Origin: Oribacterium sp. UBA3737
GTDB lineage: Bacteria; Bacillota_A; Clostridia; Lachnospirales; Lachnospiraceae
Assembly (NCBI GenBank): GCA_002371295.1
Contig: DFGZ01000317.1
Location: 1-24,393, forward strand
Length of the DNA stretch: 24,393 bases
Direction: 5' to 3'
Below, piece after piece: positions 6,484-14,800 of the stretch. Numbering within the stretch: the first letter of the stretch is position 1; each line of letters starts with the position of its first letter. A program made the translations under genes and the position numbers. The notes below the pieces were generated by a model. It searched no databases and was not told the origin of the DNA. It was given only the letters and a program-made list of their open reading frames with translations.

Positions 6484-7887
6484 ATGAAGAGCACTAAGGT
6501 TGTCGGCGTTGACATAGGTGATTATCGAATAAAAGTATCATATATAGTTAAGGGAAAGGTTAAAAAATTCTTCTATGAGGATGTACCGGATAATGCTGTT
6601 AAAGGCGGAATGATACGATTCTGGGATGCCATGGCGGGGTTTCTGAAGGACAGCTTCAAATCCCATGGAATCCGCTGTAAAAATGTCATCTTCAGTGTGC
6701 CTGTGAGCGGTGTTTACATCAGGGCAGTAGAGCTTCCCCTTATGACCATCAAGCAGCTGGAATTGAACCTGCCCTTCGAGTTTCAGGATTACATTTCCGA
6801 CAATACGGACAAGTATTTTTATGACTATGCGGTCATAGAGCAGGGTGAGAAAAACATGAAGCTTCTTGCTGTTGCCTGCAGTAAGGAACTCATAAACAAA
6901 TACAGAACTCTTGCGAAGAGTGCAAAGCTTAATCCCATCGGACTGGTGCCGGATGTAGTAGGTATCCAGAGGATACTCTCAAGATATAATCAGCTGTATT
7001 CCGTTCCTTTGGATAAGGATTACGCTATCCTTGATATGGGTGACCAGAGCTTCAAGATTCATTTTTACAATCATGGTGTCTATGACGTAACCAGAAGCCT
7101 GGAGCCGGGAGGATATTCATTTGCACAGACTATTTCCGAGATAACGGGTACGGATGTTCATATCGCCCGAATATCGGAAGAGGAAAATGTTAACGATATT
7201 CAGACTCATGAGAAGCTGATACAGCTTTATGAGAGCAGAGCTGTTGAGATAATGAGAGCGCTGAACTTCTACAGCTACAGCAATACATCGAACACCATCG
7301 ACACACTGTATTATTTCGGAGGCTCCGGTAACATCAGGAAGCTGGTACAGATTCTTTCCGAGACACTGAATATTCCCGTAAAGCCTCTGGATGAACTTTC
7401 GGGAGTTTCCGACGAGGATATGAGGGTTTGTTTCTTCTTAAGCCCGCAAAGCTACGGTGTGACACTGGATCCGGATGATGAGGTGAAGGCACTTACAGAG
7501 GCTGAAATCGAAGCATTAAAAACCTCTCATGGTACTCCGGAAACTGAAAATGGATCAGGCGAGGATACTGAATCAACAGAGGATACGGATGCTTCTCAGA
7601 TAATAAGTGAGTCAGATGGAAAAAACGCCAGTGAAAAAACTGCTGAGGATGTGGTTCCGGACTCTTTCTTAAATAATGATACGGAGCTTCACAGGCTTAA
7701 AGATTATGATGAGGAGCTTGTAAGACTTGATGACGGAGAGACCTCGGATACGAAAGCGGAGGCCGATTACGGAACATCCGGTTTTTCCGATGGGGACAGC
7801 AGTAGGGATAACTCAGAGGAAGTAAAGGAAAGTACATTAAAAGCAATAGAAGAACTAACGGAACAGATAAATAAAGGTAACAGTTAA
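6484..7887 (+). CDS. pilM: PilM-like actin-fold ATPase of the type IV pilus platform
   Basis: With the start at 6484 the product has 467 residues. The first 340 are a PilM/FtsA-type actin fold: phosphate-1 motif VVGVDIGDYRIKVSY near the N-terminus, phosphate-2 motif AILDMGDQSFKIHFY, and adenosine motif YYFGGSGNIRKL. PilM binds the cytosolic N-terminus of PilN and links the inner-membrane PilN/PilO frame to the motor. Beyond about residue 345 comes a tail of some 120 residues rich in Glu, Asp, Ser and Thr with few hydrophobics, predicted disordered, ending in a short amphipathic helix (LKAIEELTEQI). Typical PilM proteins (about 350 residues) lack this tail. Operon position between pilD and the PilN-like gene supports the call. 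Confidence 0.87.
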   Translation: MKSTKVVGVDIGDYRIKVSYIVKGKVKKFFYEDVPDNAVKGGMIRFWDAMAGFLKDSFKSHGIRCKNVIFSVPVSGVYIRAVELPLMTIKQLELNLPFEFQDYISDNTDKYFYDYAVIEQGEKNMKLLAVACSKELINKYRTLAKSAKLNPIGLVPDVVGIQRILSRYNQLYSVPLDKDYAILDMGDQSFKIHFYNHGVYDVTRSLEPGGYSFAQTISEITGTDVHIARISEEENVNDIQTHEKLIQLYESRAVEIMRALNFYSYSNTSNTIDTLYYFGGSGNIRKLVQILSETLNIPVKPLDELSGVSDEDMRVCFFLSPQSYGVTLDPDDEVKALTEAEIEALKTSHGTPETENGSGEDTESTEDTDASQIISESDGKNASEKTAEDVVPDSFLNNDTELHRLKDYDEELVRLDDGETSDTKAEADYGTSGFSDGDSSRDNSEEVKESTLKAIEELTEQINKGNS

Positions 7888-7904
7888 GTATAGGGGGCAT
7901 ATAT

Positions 7905-9038
7905 TTGGCTACCACGAAAACGTCTAAGAGAGCAGGGATAAGACGTGATAAAAAGTATCCCAGAAAAAAATACATAAATCTGATGTACAAAGAGAAGAAG
8001 GTCAGAAATATTGCCTTCTCTCTTGGATTGTTCGCAATATATCTGGTTCTTCTGTACTTCTTTACAAAGTATGGCGTGTACAGGGAACTGAACAGGGCAG
8101 ATGAAGCTGAGAGAATATTTGCCGAAAAGCAGCAGGAGCTTCAGGAAATTCAGGAAAAGAACAATGAGTTCATGGATGTCCGTACCGAATACAGCAGATA
8201 CGGCAACAGCTATATGACCGAACAGGAGGCTGCTGCCCAGGATATGGTGACCATGTTAAATATCATTGACGAGCGTATATACCAGAAAGGTGCTATCCAG
8301 AGTGTCAATGTTTCCGGAAATGTGGCGGAGATAAAGCTGGGAATCTCAGACGCAAACCGCCTTCCCGAGATAATCAGGTCCCTTGAGCAGTCGGAGTACA
8401 TAAGCTACGTGACTGCCCAGACTGCAAGCACAGTGGAGCAGAATTACAACAGGATCGCAGTGGATGAGGAGGGTAATGTCATTGCACCGCAGTATGTTGA
8501 TGCGTCCATTACGGTATACTTCCGTTCACCTGAAGAAGTCTCAAATGCTCTTTTAAGCGGCAGTGAAGCTGTAGATGCATATCTGGATGCAAGTCCTACG
8601 GGTCAGGCTGTAGGGGATAATGCCTACGTACCTTACATTATGGAAACAACGGCAGCTGAAACAGATGTCGAGACGGAAAGCGAAGGGGATAAGTCATCGG
8701 ACAAAAACAGCAGTAAGGACAGCTCGAAGAACAGCAGTTCCAAGAGCGAAAGCAGTTCCAAGAATTCCGGAGGATCGAATTCATCATCCTCAAAGTCATC
8801 TTCCAAGACTTCGTCACAGACAACAGCGCAGCAGCAAGCAGCGGCGGCTCAGGCAGCAGCGCAGCAGCAGGCACTGGCGGCTCAGCAGCAGGCACTGGCA
8901 GCTCAGGCGGCAGCCCAGCAGCAGGCATGGGCAGCCCAGGCAGCGGGCGGGTATTCAGGCGTATATATCGATACCCCTAATTACAATCCATTCGGAAACG
9001 GAGCGGTTTCCATACAGGGAGGATCACCTTGGGGTTAA
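7905..9038 (+). CDS. pilN: PilN-like pilus assembly protein with Ser/Lys and Gln/Ala tail (TTG start)
   Basis: Translation begins at TTG 7905, seven bases after AGGGGG; no ATG fits. The 377-residue product has a basic cytosolic N-terminus with a YINLMY segment at about 23-28 (PilN proteins carry an INLLP-type motif that binds PilM), one membrane helix at about 36-55, a coiled coil at about 60-95, and a PilN-like alpha/beta domain at about 110-210. From about 258 to 306 it is almost all Ser, Lys, Asn and Asp; 307-347 is built from repeats of Gln-Gln-Gln and Ala; and the last 30 residues are Gly/Asn/Tyr rich. With PilN topology the tail lies outside the membrane, where it could pass through the peptidoglycan. 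The middle domain has diverged, so family assignment rests on the domain pattern plus operon order. Confidence 0.8.
   Translation: MATTKTSKRAGIRRDKKYPRKKYINLMYKEKKVRNIAFSLGLFAIYLVLLYFFTKYGVYRELNRADEAERIFAEKQQELQEIQEKNNEFMDVRTEYSRYGNSYMTEQEAAAQDMVTMLNIIDERIYQKGAIQSVNVSGNVAEIKLGISDANRLPEIIRSLEQSEYISYVTAQTASTVEQNYNRIAVDEEGNVIAPQYVDASITVYFRSPEEVSNALLSGSEAVDAYLDASPTGQAVGDNAYVPYIMETTAAETDVETESEGDKSSDKNSSKDSSKNSSSKSESSSKNSGGSNSSSSKSSSKTSSQTTAQQQAAAAQAAAQQQALAAQQQALAAQAAAQQQAWAAQAAGGYSGVYIDTPNYNPFGNGAVSIQGGSPWG
8676..8945 (+). repeat. Low-complexity coding tract in the PilN-like gene
   Basis: Codons for Ser/Lys/Asn (8676-8822) run into repeated CAGCAGCAG and GCGGCGGCT-type triplets (8823-8945) encoding QQQALAA-like units. 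Both tracts keep the frame, and the triplet runs are prone to in-frame length change. Confidence 0.85.
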
Positions 9039-9066
9039 GGTGAAGACATTGACATAAGCATGATTT

Positions 9067-9090
9067 ATTCAGCTGCTTAAGGAGCTGAAT
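9067..9090 (+). promoter_or_regulatory. Hairpin spanning the start of the PilO-like gene
   Basis: ATTCAGCT (9067-9074) and AGCTGAAT (9083-9090) are perfect inverted repeats around an 8-base loop. The ribosome site AAGGAG (9079-9084) sits in the loop and right arm, and the right arm ends within the start codon. If it folds, it would limit initiation at 9089 unless ribosomes finishing pilN open it. No U-tract follows, so it is not a terminator. Confidence 0.5.
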
Positions 9091-9850
9091 GGATCTGCAT
9101 CTGTATTTAGAAGATAAACGGCCAAAAACAAGCGTTTACAGAGGAGTGGAAAATATGCTTAACAGATCCTTTACAACAATTGAAAAAATATTTCTGCTCA
9201 TACTGGTAGTTATTCTGCTGGGTCTTGTATATTACAGATTTATCCGTATACCTGTAAGGGACAGGATAGAGGCGGCGGATACTGCTATGATAGAGGAACA
9301 GATAGAGGTCGAGAAAAACAAAGCCCTGCTTATCCAGTCCATGAAGGAAGAGGTCAGCGAGAATCAGGAAAACATGATCGGCGTGGTTTCTACCTATGAC
9401 AATTTCAAGGCAGAGGCTGCATTTCTGAATACCATATTTGTTCCACTTGCGGAAACCTACAACTATGGTTTTGAAGTCCCTGTGGCAGAGGACAATACTG
9501 TTCGCAGAAACATTAAAATAAGCTTTACCGCGATTAATTATCAGGTCTGCAGGAAGATAATCCAGATGGTTCATGACAGCCGTTATCGCTGCATGATAAA
9601 GGATGTCAATGTTTCTGCCGAGAGCAGATCAAATGATAATTATGCGAGTGTGCTGAACAGCCCGGTTCGATGCAATCTGACCCTTACTTTTTATGAGACA
9701 CTGATCGGCGCACAGACCACATCGGGACTTGTTATGGGAGAATCAAAAAAGAAGAGTGAATATATAGGACTCGCCGGAGCAGACTTCTCAAAGCTTGAGA
9801 GGAACACACTGGAGACTATCGCTGAATCTATTGCGGCGGAAAATGGATGA
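9089..9850 (+). CDS. pilO: PilO-like pilus assembly protein
   Basis: A bitopic membrane protein of 253 residues: short cytosolic start, one strongly hydrophobic helix at about 31-51, then a coiled coil (about 55-95) and a ferredoxin-like alpha/beta domain (about 105-210), the layout of PilO. PilO pairs with PilN to form the periplasm-facing frame that couples the platform to pilin insertion. The start at 9089 is backed by AAGGAG four bases upstream. It follows the PilN-like gene by 50 bases. Sequence identity to characterised PilO is low, so the assignment combines domain layout and gene order; a GspM-type relative would be an equivalent reading. Confidence 0.75.
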   Translation: MDLHLYLEDKRPKTSVYRGVENMLNRSFTTIEKIFLLILVVILLGLVYYRFIRIPVRDRIEAADTAMIEEQIEVEKNKALLIQSMKEEVSENQENMIGVVSTYDNFKAEAAFLNTIFVPLAETYNYGFEVPVAEDNTVRRNIKISFTAINYQVCRKIIQMVHDSRYRCMIKDVNVSAESRSNDNYASVLNSPVRCNLTLTFYETLIGAQTTSGLVMGESKKKSEYIGLAGADFSKLERNTLETIAESIAAENG

Positions 9851-9866
9851 TGTATCCGGAGGTACA

Positions 9867-9971
9867 ATGATCTGCCGGGAATACATAACGGGAGACATGG
9901 TACTTGAGCCAATTAGATTAATCTGTATGTCAGCATTATGGATTAAAGATGCATTAATGGGAGATGAATAG
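9867..9971 (+). CDS. Possible 34-residue small protein
   Basis: A short frame between the PilO-like gene and the minor pilins: it begins MICREYITGDMV and ends KDALMGDE before TAG at 9969-9971. GGAGG (9858-9862) sits four bases before the ATG, stronger than the sites of several neighbours. The middle (ICMSALWI) is moderately hydrophobic but too short for a confident membrane helix. It could be a real small subunit, a coupling peptide, or a decayed remnant of a pilin gene. No homologue can be named from the sequence. Confidence 0.4.
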   Translation: MICREYITGDMVLEPIRLICMSALWIKDALMGDE

Positions 9972-10003
9972 AACATTTTAGCTTTTGAGTGTGAAGGGTC
10001 GAA

Positions 10004-10906
10004 ATGGGTGCGATAAATAATAAACTAAAATCAAATAGCGGTGCGACTCTCATGATGGCTCTCCTGTTTTTTGTGGTCTGCGCGGTTACCGGAAGCATGA
10101 TACTGCTCAGTGCCACTGCTGCAGCAGGAAGACTCAAAGGCATGAAGACTTCTGACCAGAATTACTACGCTGTTTATTCGGCAACTAAGATGGTTGAGAA
10201 GCAGCTTTTAAGCGAGAAAATTGAGGCAAGAGATGTCCTTACGATAGTTGAGACTATAAATTCTGACTCTGATGAAGAAGATGAAGATGAGGAAGACGGA
10301 GAAGAAGTTGCGTCTATTATTTATAAGCATGAAAAATCGCCGGAGTTCTATTTAGTTAATGGGGAGGATTCACCATTAAATGACAACATTGGAATCTTGA
10401 TGGCTCTCCTTAAAGATGGAAATGTTAGTAATTATGGAGCTAAGGGGCCTGCTAATGGAACGGATAGTGATATCATGAAGAAGTTCAATAAAAGGTGGTT
10501 TTTGCGGAATGACGGAAAATCAGAACCGAAAGTATCAATAATTAGTGTTAAGGATACCTCGGACAATACGATTGAAGGGGATACCTCGGACAATACGATT
10601 GAAGGACTATCTATTAAGATGACTGCCACAATGGATTCCGATGGGAAACTTATCATAGATTTAGAAAATAATGATTCTAGTTTAGGTAATACGTATAAAA
10701 TGAGACTTAAGATGCAGTGTACTGAGAATTGTAAGCTGACTGAGACTAGTGATGAAGACGAAGAGGATGATGAAGATGAAGAGGATGATGAAGATGAAGA
10801 GGATGATGAAGATGAAGAGGATGAAGATGATGATAAGGTTATAACTACAGTTAAGACACGTACCTATAGTTTTAAACTGACTACTGATTCGATAGAAAAG
10901 GCTTAG
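10004..10906 (+). CDS. PilX/GspK-like minor pilin with acidic repeats
   Basis: A 300-residue protein that opens like PilX_N/GspK proteins: a 13-residue basic leader ending in Gly (NKLKSNSG), then ATLMMALLFFVV and a hydrophobic helix to about residue 37. Position 5 after the Gly is Met rather than Glu, as in GspK-type tip pseudopilins, which lack Glu5. The exposed part (about 60-300) has no recognised fold. It holds an acidic run at 88-103, a duplicated 9-residue unit (DTSDNTIEG twice) at about 184-201 and four DEDEED units at about 250-273. Base composition becomes AT-rich from about 10240. Ribosome site AAGGG. It is followed after four bases by the next prepilin. By analogy with GspK, it may cap the pilus with the other minor pilins; this is inference. 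Confidence 0.72.
   Translation: MGAINNKLKSNSGATLMMALLFFVVCAVTGSMILLSATAAAGRLKGMKTSDQNYYAVYSATKMVEKQLLSEKIEARDVLTIVETINSDSDEEDEDEEDGEEVASIIYKHEKSPEFYLVNGEDSPLNDNIGILMALLKDGNVSNYGAKGPANGTDSDIMKKFNKRWFLRNDGKSEPKVSIISVKDTSDNTIEGDTSDNTIEGLSIKMTATMDSDGKLIIDLENNDSSLGNTYKMRLKMQCTENCKLTETSDEDEEDDEDEEDDEDEEDDEDEEDEDDDKVITTVKTRTYSFKLTTDSIEKA
10553..10606 (+). repeat. 27-bp tandem duplication in the PilX-like gene
   Basis: Two adjacent 27-base copies (10553-10579 and 10580-10606) differ only in the final base and encode the same nonapeptide twice. The near identity points to a recent in-frame duplication. Confidence 0.95.
10751..10822 (+). repeat. 18-bp tandem repeat, four copies, encoding DEDEED
   Basis: Four consecutive copies of GATGAAGATGAAGAGGAT, the first with one silent change (GAC for GAT), followed by further acidic codons. 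Copy number could vary by slippage without frameshift. Confidence 0.93.
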
Positions 10907-10910
10907 AATA

Positions 10911-11252
10911 ATGAAGTTCTTAGATAAATTAAAGAGTTCAAATGGTGAGACGATTTCAGAAACTTTGGTTGCAACACTGATTGCTGCATTGTCAATGGTT
11001 ATGTTTGCAAGTATGGTAATAGCTTCAAAAAATATAATAAGTAACAGTAAAAGTGTTATGGAGAATTATTATTCATGTAATTCAAAGATGATGACTTCCA
11101 GAGCTTCCGGTGGTGGTGAGGTTAAGACAGAGAGTGTGAAAATAATTTTCACAAATCCTCCGGTCTACGCCAATGACTTTGAGACAGATTTGTATTCTAA
11201 TCAGATGGCTGATGGTTCAATAGAAAATGATATTCAATTGAAGTGCTATTGA
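10911..11252 (+). CDS. Small prepilin (PilV/GspI-like minor pilin)
   Basis: A 113-residue prepilin. Leader MKFLDKLKSSNG (12 residues, basic) is followed by ETISETLVATLIAALSMV, so cleavage after Gly12 leaves Glu at position 5, needed for assembly and methylation. The hydrophobic N-terminal helix runs to about residue 40. The remaining 70 residues are short for a globular pilin head and contain only one Cys pair candidate (C56 and C112). The gene starts four bases after its predecessor. The 'GETxSETLVA' style is common among Lachnospiraceae minor pilins. Exact subunit role is unassigned. Confidence 0.83.
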   Translation: MKFLDKLKSSNGETISETLVATLIAALSMVMFASMVIASKNIISNSKSVMENYYSCNSKMMTSRASGGGEVKTESVKIIFTNPPVYANDFETDLYSNQMADGSIENDIQLKCY

Positions 11253-11288
11253 GAAATAGTTCCTTAACAAACTAATCAGGGGATAGAA

Positions 11289-11843
11289 ATGATTTTAAAA
11301 AAGGCTTTTCTAAAACTTAATAATAAAAAAGGGTTCACACTTACAGAAACTCTTTCAACATTAGTCATTATGTCACTGGTTGGAATCATGGTTACAGCAG
11401 GGATTGTTACAGCTGTAGGAGTTTACAAAGAGGTAACAGAGTATGCCAACGCACAGGTCCTTATGACGAACACCATAACATTACTTAATGACACTCTAAT
11501 ATATGCAGATCCTATTACCGTTGAGCCTCATGAGACAAGTAGTATTTCCTTTGAGGATACCGCCACAAAAAAGTTGATAACGATAAGTGCTGAGAATAGT
11601 GGCGAATCAAAGAAAGGCATTTGTATAAGCTATGGAGAAAATAATAGTGATGGTAAGTATAAGGATAAGGAACCGCTCATTAATTATGTAAGTAATAGTG
11701 ATATAAATGTATATACTGATTGGCAAATAATGCCAACTTCAGATGGTAAAGCTTTTATCATTAATTTATTAGTAAGAGGTAAGAGTGGAGATAAAGAAAT
11801 AGCCCGAATAGATAACTATAGGATTGAGACAATTAATAGTTGA
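11289..11843 (+). CDS. Prepilin (PilW/GspJ-like minor pilin)
   Basis: A 184-residue prepilin with a 15-residue basic leader ending KKG and the classical motif G|FTLTE (Glu5 present) followed by about 22 hydrophobic residues. The head domain (about 55-184) is beta-rich in appearance and ends with a strand pair (FIINLLVRGK, ARIDNYRIET) typical of GspJ/PilW-like or general pseudopilin heads. AGGGGA ribosome site; 36 bases after the preceding gene and 12 before the giant pilin gene. AT-rich like its neighbours. Confidence 0.85.
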   Translation: MILKKAFLKLNNKKGFTLTETLSTLVIMSLVGIMVTAGIVTAVGVYKEVTEYANAQVLMTNTITLLNDTLIYADPITVEPHETSSISFEDTATKKLITISAENSGESKKGICISYGENNSDGKYKDKEPLINYVSNSDINVYTDWQIMPTSDGKAFIINLLVRGKSGDKEIARIDNYRIETINS

Positions 11844-11855
11844 GTCGGATAATTT

Positions 11856-14800
11856 ATGAACATATGCAGGTTAAAACAGAATAAACATGGATTTACTCTT
11901 GCTGAACTTCTAGTGGTCGTTGCCATCCTAATGATACTTGCAGGGGTTTCTTTTGTTGCGATAAATGAGTACATCAGAAATCTTCAGGTTTTGGAAATGG
12001 ACAATACTGCAAAGGAGATTTTTATCGTTGCACAAAACCATCTTAGTCAGGCTGATGCAAGTGGTGAATTACAGAGAGAGGGAGAGGATGGGGACTATTA
12101 CGGAAATCCTATACCAAAGCCAAATTACCTTAATTTTGAGGAATCCGATGATTCTGAGGACACTGGGGCAGAGTACTATTATTGTCATTACGACGGTTAT
12201 TCTTTAGGTTCCCATGAAAAAACTGGTGTACTGAGTACTATGCTGCCTAAGTATTCGATAGATGATGAAATCGCAGACTATGGAAATTACATCATAGTCT
12301 ATGAGAAGAATACAGCTACAGTCCAGGGCGTGTTTTATAATGGTAAGTCTCATACATATTTCGGTTCAATAAAGCCTCATGATTTTTCGTATGCTGAGGC
12401 ACGAGGGAATGATGATACATTAGAAGCAACAAATAAGAGTACAGGTAGAGATAAACGTAAGCACTATTTAGAGGATTCGGTTATCGGATGGTATGGTGCA
12501 GACGGCAAGGATATAATTCCGGAAAAAACATTTGAACCATTAACACTCCGAGTTACTAACGGTTCAACGCTTAAAGCTGTTGTAACAAATCCAAATTATA
12601 GTGCAGGTAAGACGTCACAGGTATTGAACCTTATTGTAATAGGACTTACAAGTGGCAAGGAAACAACAATATCTCTTACTAATGGGGCTGAGGTGTCTTT
12701 TGATCTTGACGATATTACACGTCCCGAAAAACATTTTTGTAATCTGTTTCCGGATTTTATACCTGGAGAGAATTTAAGAATTTACGCTAAACTTAGTGAC
12801 ACATCGGTATTTGCTAAACCTAAATATAGTAATGAAGAGGTTGAGAACAGTTTATTTGAAAGTTACAGTGATAATGGTTCCGAGAAGAGTATTGCTGAGA
12901 TAAGTAATATAAGACACTTGGAAAATCTGGATTACAAAATTTCAAAGCTCGGAGTGAACGTTGAAAAAGCAGAACAGACAGATAATCTTATTTATAGCGG
13001 TAGCGAATCGTTTGTAGCAGATACTAATAATAGCAATAAGGTATATCCTCATGAAAATTCTGAGCCACTTTCTTCAAATGGATACTATAGTGTATCAAAC
13101 GATGATCTAATTGAGTATGATGGTCAGAATCATACTATATCTGCTATTCATGCCGAAACAGGCGTAAATGGAAATATAGGAATCTTTTCAGAAACAAGTG
13201 GGTCAGCTTCTAGGTTTAGGTTAAAAAATCTTACTGTGAAGGATAGCAGTTTCAATGGTACAAATGACACTGCTGCGCTCATAGGTCATAGTAATAATAA
13301 AGTAGTAATTAATAATTGTACCGTTGATAATACTGTAGTAAACGGGGCAAATGATACTGCAACATTTATAGGGCATAGTGATAAGGGTGTTTCAATTGAT
13401 GATGGCACAGTTACAGGTAACAGAACAGAAGTGAATTCCAGCAGTGGCAATGCAGGAGGTCTTGTTGGCGCATGTGATGGGAATCTTGAAATATCAGACT
13501 CTATTGTATCCGGTAATGAAGTTAGTATCAGCGCTACTGCAACAACAAACAAGTCATCGGGTGGAATGGTGGGTGCCTGCAAAGGTGGTGATCTCACTAT
13601 TACCAATGGCGATGTAGAAGGTGCGGTTATCAATGTTAGTTCTGCCAGCGGATCCTCCGGTGGATTCATCGGCGACGCAGCAGCGGTTACATTTACATCC
13701 TCATTCCTGAAAGCTGATACCCTTGCAATTACCGGTAATGCCAATGCCGGAGGAATCATCGGAAAGATTTCAGGTGTTTCAACCTTGAGCGGAGACTGTT
13801 TTATTTCAGGTAACTTAAGTAATAATCCAAATATAACCATCAAAGCCAATGCCGGAAATGCCGGTGGAGTTATAGGATACTCAACCTCACAGCTTACAGT
13901 TACGGGTTTTGATATCAATGGTTCAGACTTTACAAGCTTCAACATACAGGGTACTGACAGCACAGGAGGTAATGCCGGAGGAATCGTCGGTAAGGCAGAG
14001 GGGCCTCTGACAATTGATACATCTTATGTTATCGGAAAGTTCCTGAATCTGAAGGCTAACAATGCCGGCGGCGTTGCAGGATCCACATCCGGTAATCTCG
14101 ACATAAAAAATACTTATGCTTCTGCTTATGTTTTTGGTATCAGTAATGCCGGAGGTTTCATAGGAAGTATCAATGGCGGCATCGATAACAAGATTGATGC
14201 ATGTTATGCATCAGGCCACACCAAGAACGGAAGCTACAGTACGGGCACTGTGAAAACAGCAGCAGCCGATAACTATAATGTCCAGTCCGGCGGAAATTCC
14301 GGTGGCTTTATAGGTTATGCTTCTTCGGTTACAGTAAGTAATTCCTATACAACATGTTCTGCATATTCGTCAGCGGCAGCAGGCTATGCCGGTGGCTTTG
14401 CTGGTCAGACTGTAAATATGTCTGTAAGTAACTGTTATTCTGCAGGACTTGTGGGTATAGCGACAGGCGGAAAGATCGGCGGCTTTGCAGGTTTCGGAAC
14501 CGTTTCCGGAAGCGCCACAGGAAATAGTTATTATCTTAAGGGTAATGGATTTAATGACACGCTTTCTGCAGGAAGCAGTGGAAGTGTAATATCCTATGTC
14601 TTAAATACCGCAGGTTCCGAGATTCAGGCAGCTTCTATGGTTGATGATACGAATCCCTGGGATACAGTATTAGCAAGCAAAAAGTACAAGTATAAAACCA
14701 CATATATGCTTTCCGGAAATACAGCCTGTATGAGTTCTCATTACGGAGACTGGACGGAAGTAGAGGAGGACAAACTCACACTTTCCCTGGTCAATGCCGA

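Noticed and set aside
8620..9057. Alternative-frame Arg/Gln/His-rich product over the PilN tail
   Set aside because: Arises from the low-complexity triplet tract read in another frame; no start signals.
13286..13963. 225-residue reverse-strand reading frame inside the giant pilin gene
   Set aside because: It is a shadow of the repeat array: Pro/Ala/Leu-rich sequence produced by the complement of GLUG codons, with no ribosome site.
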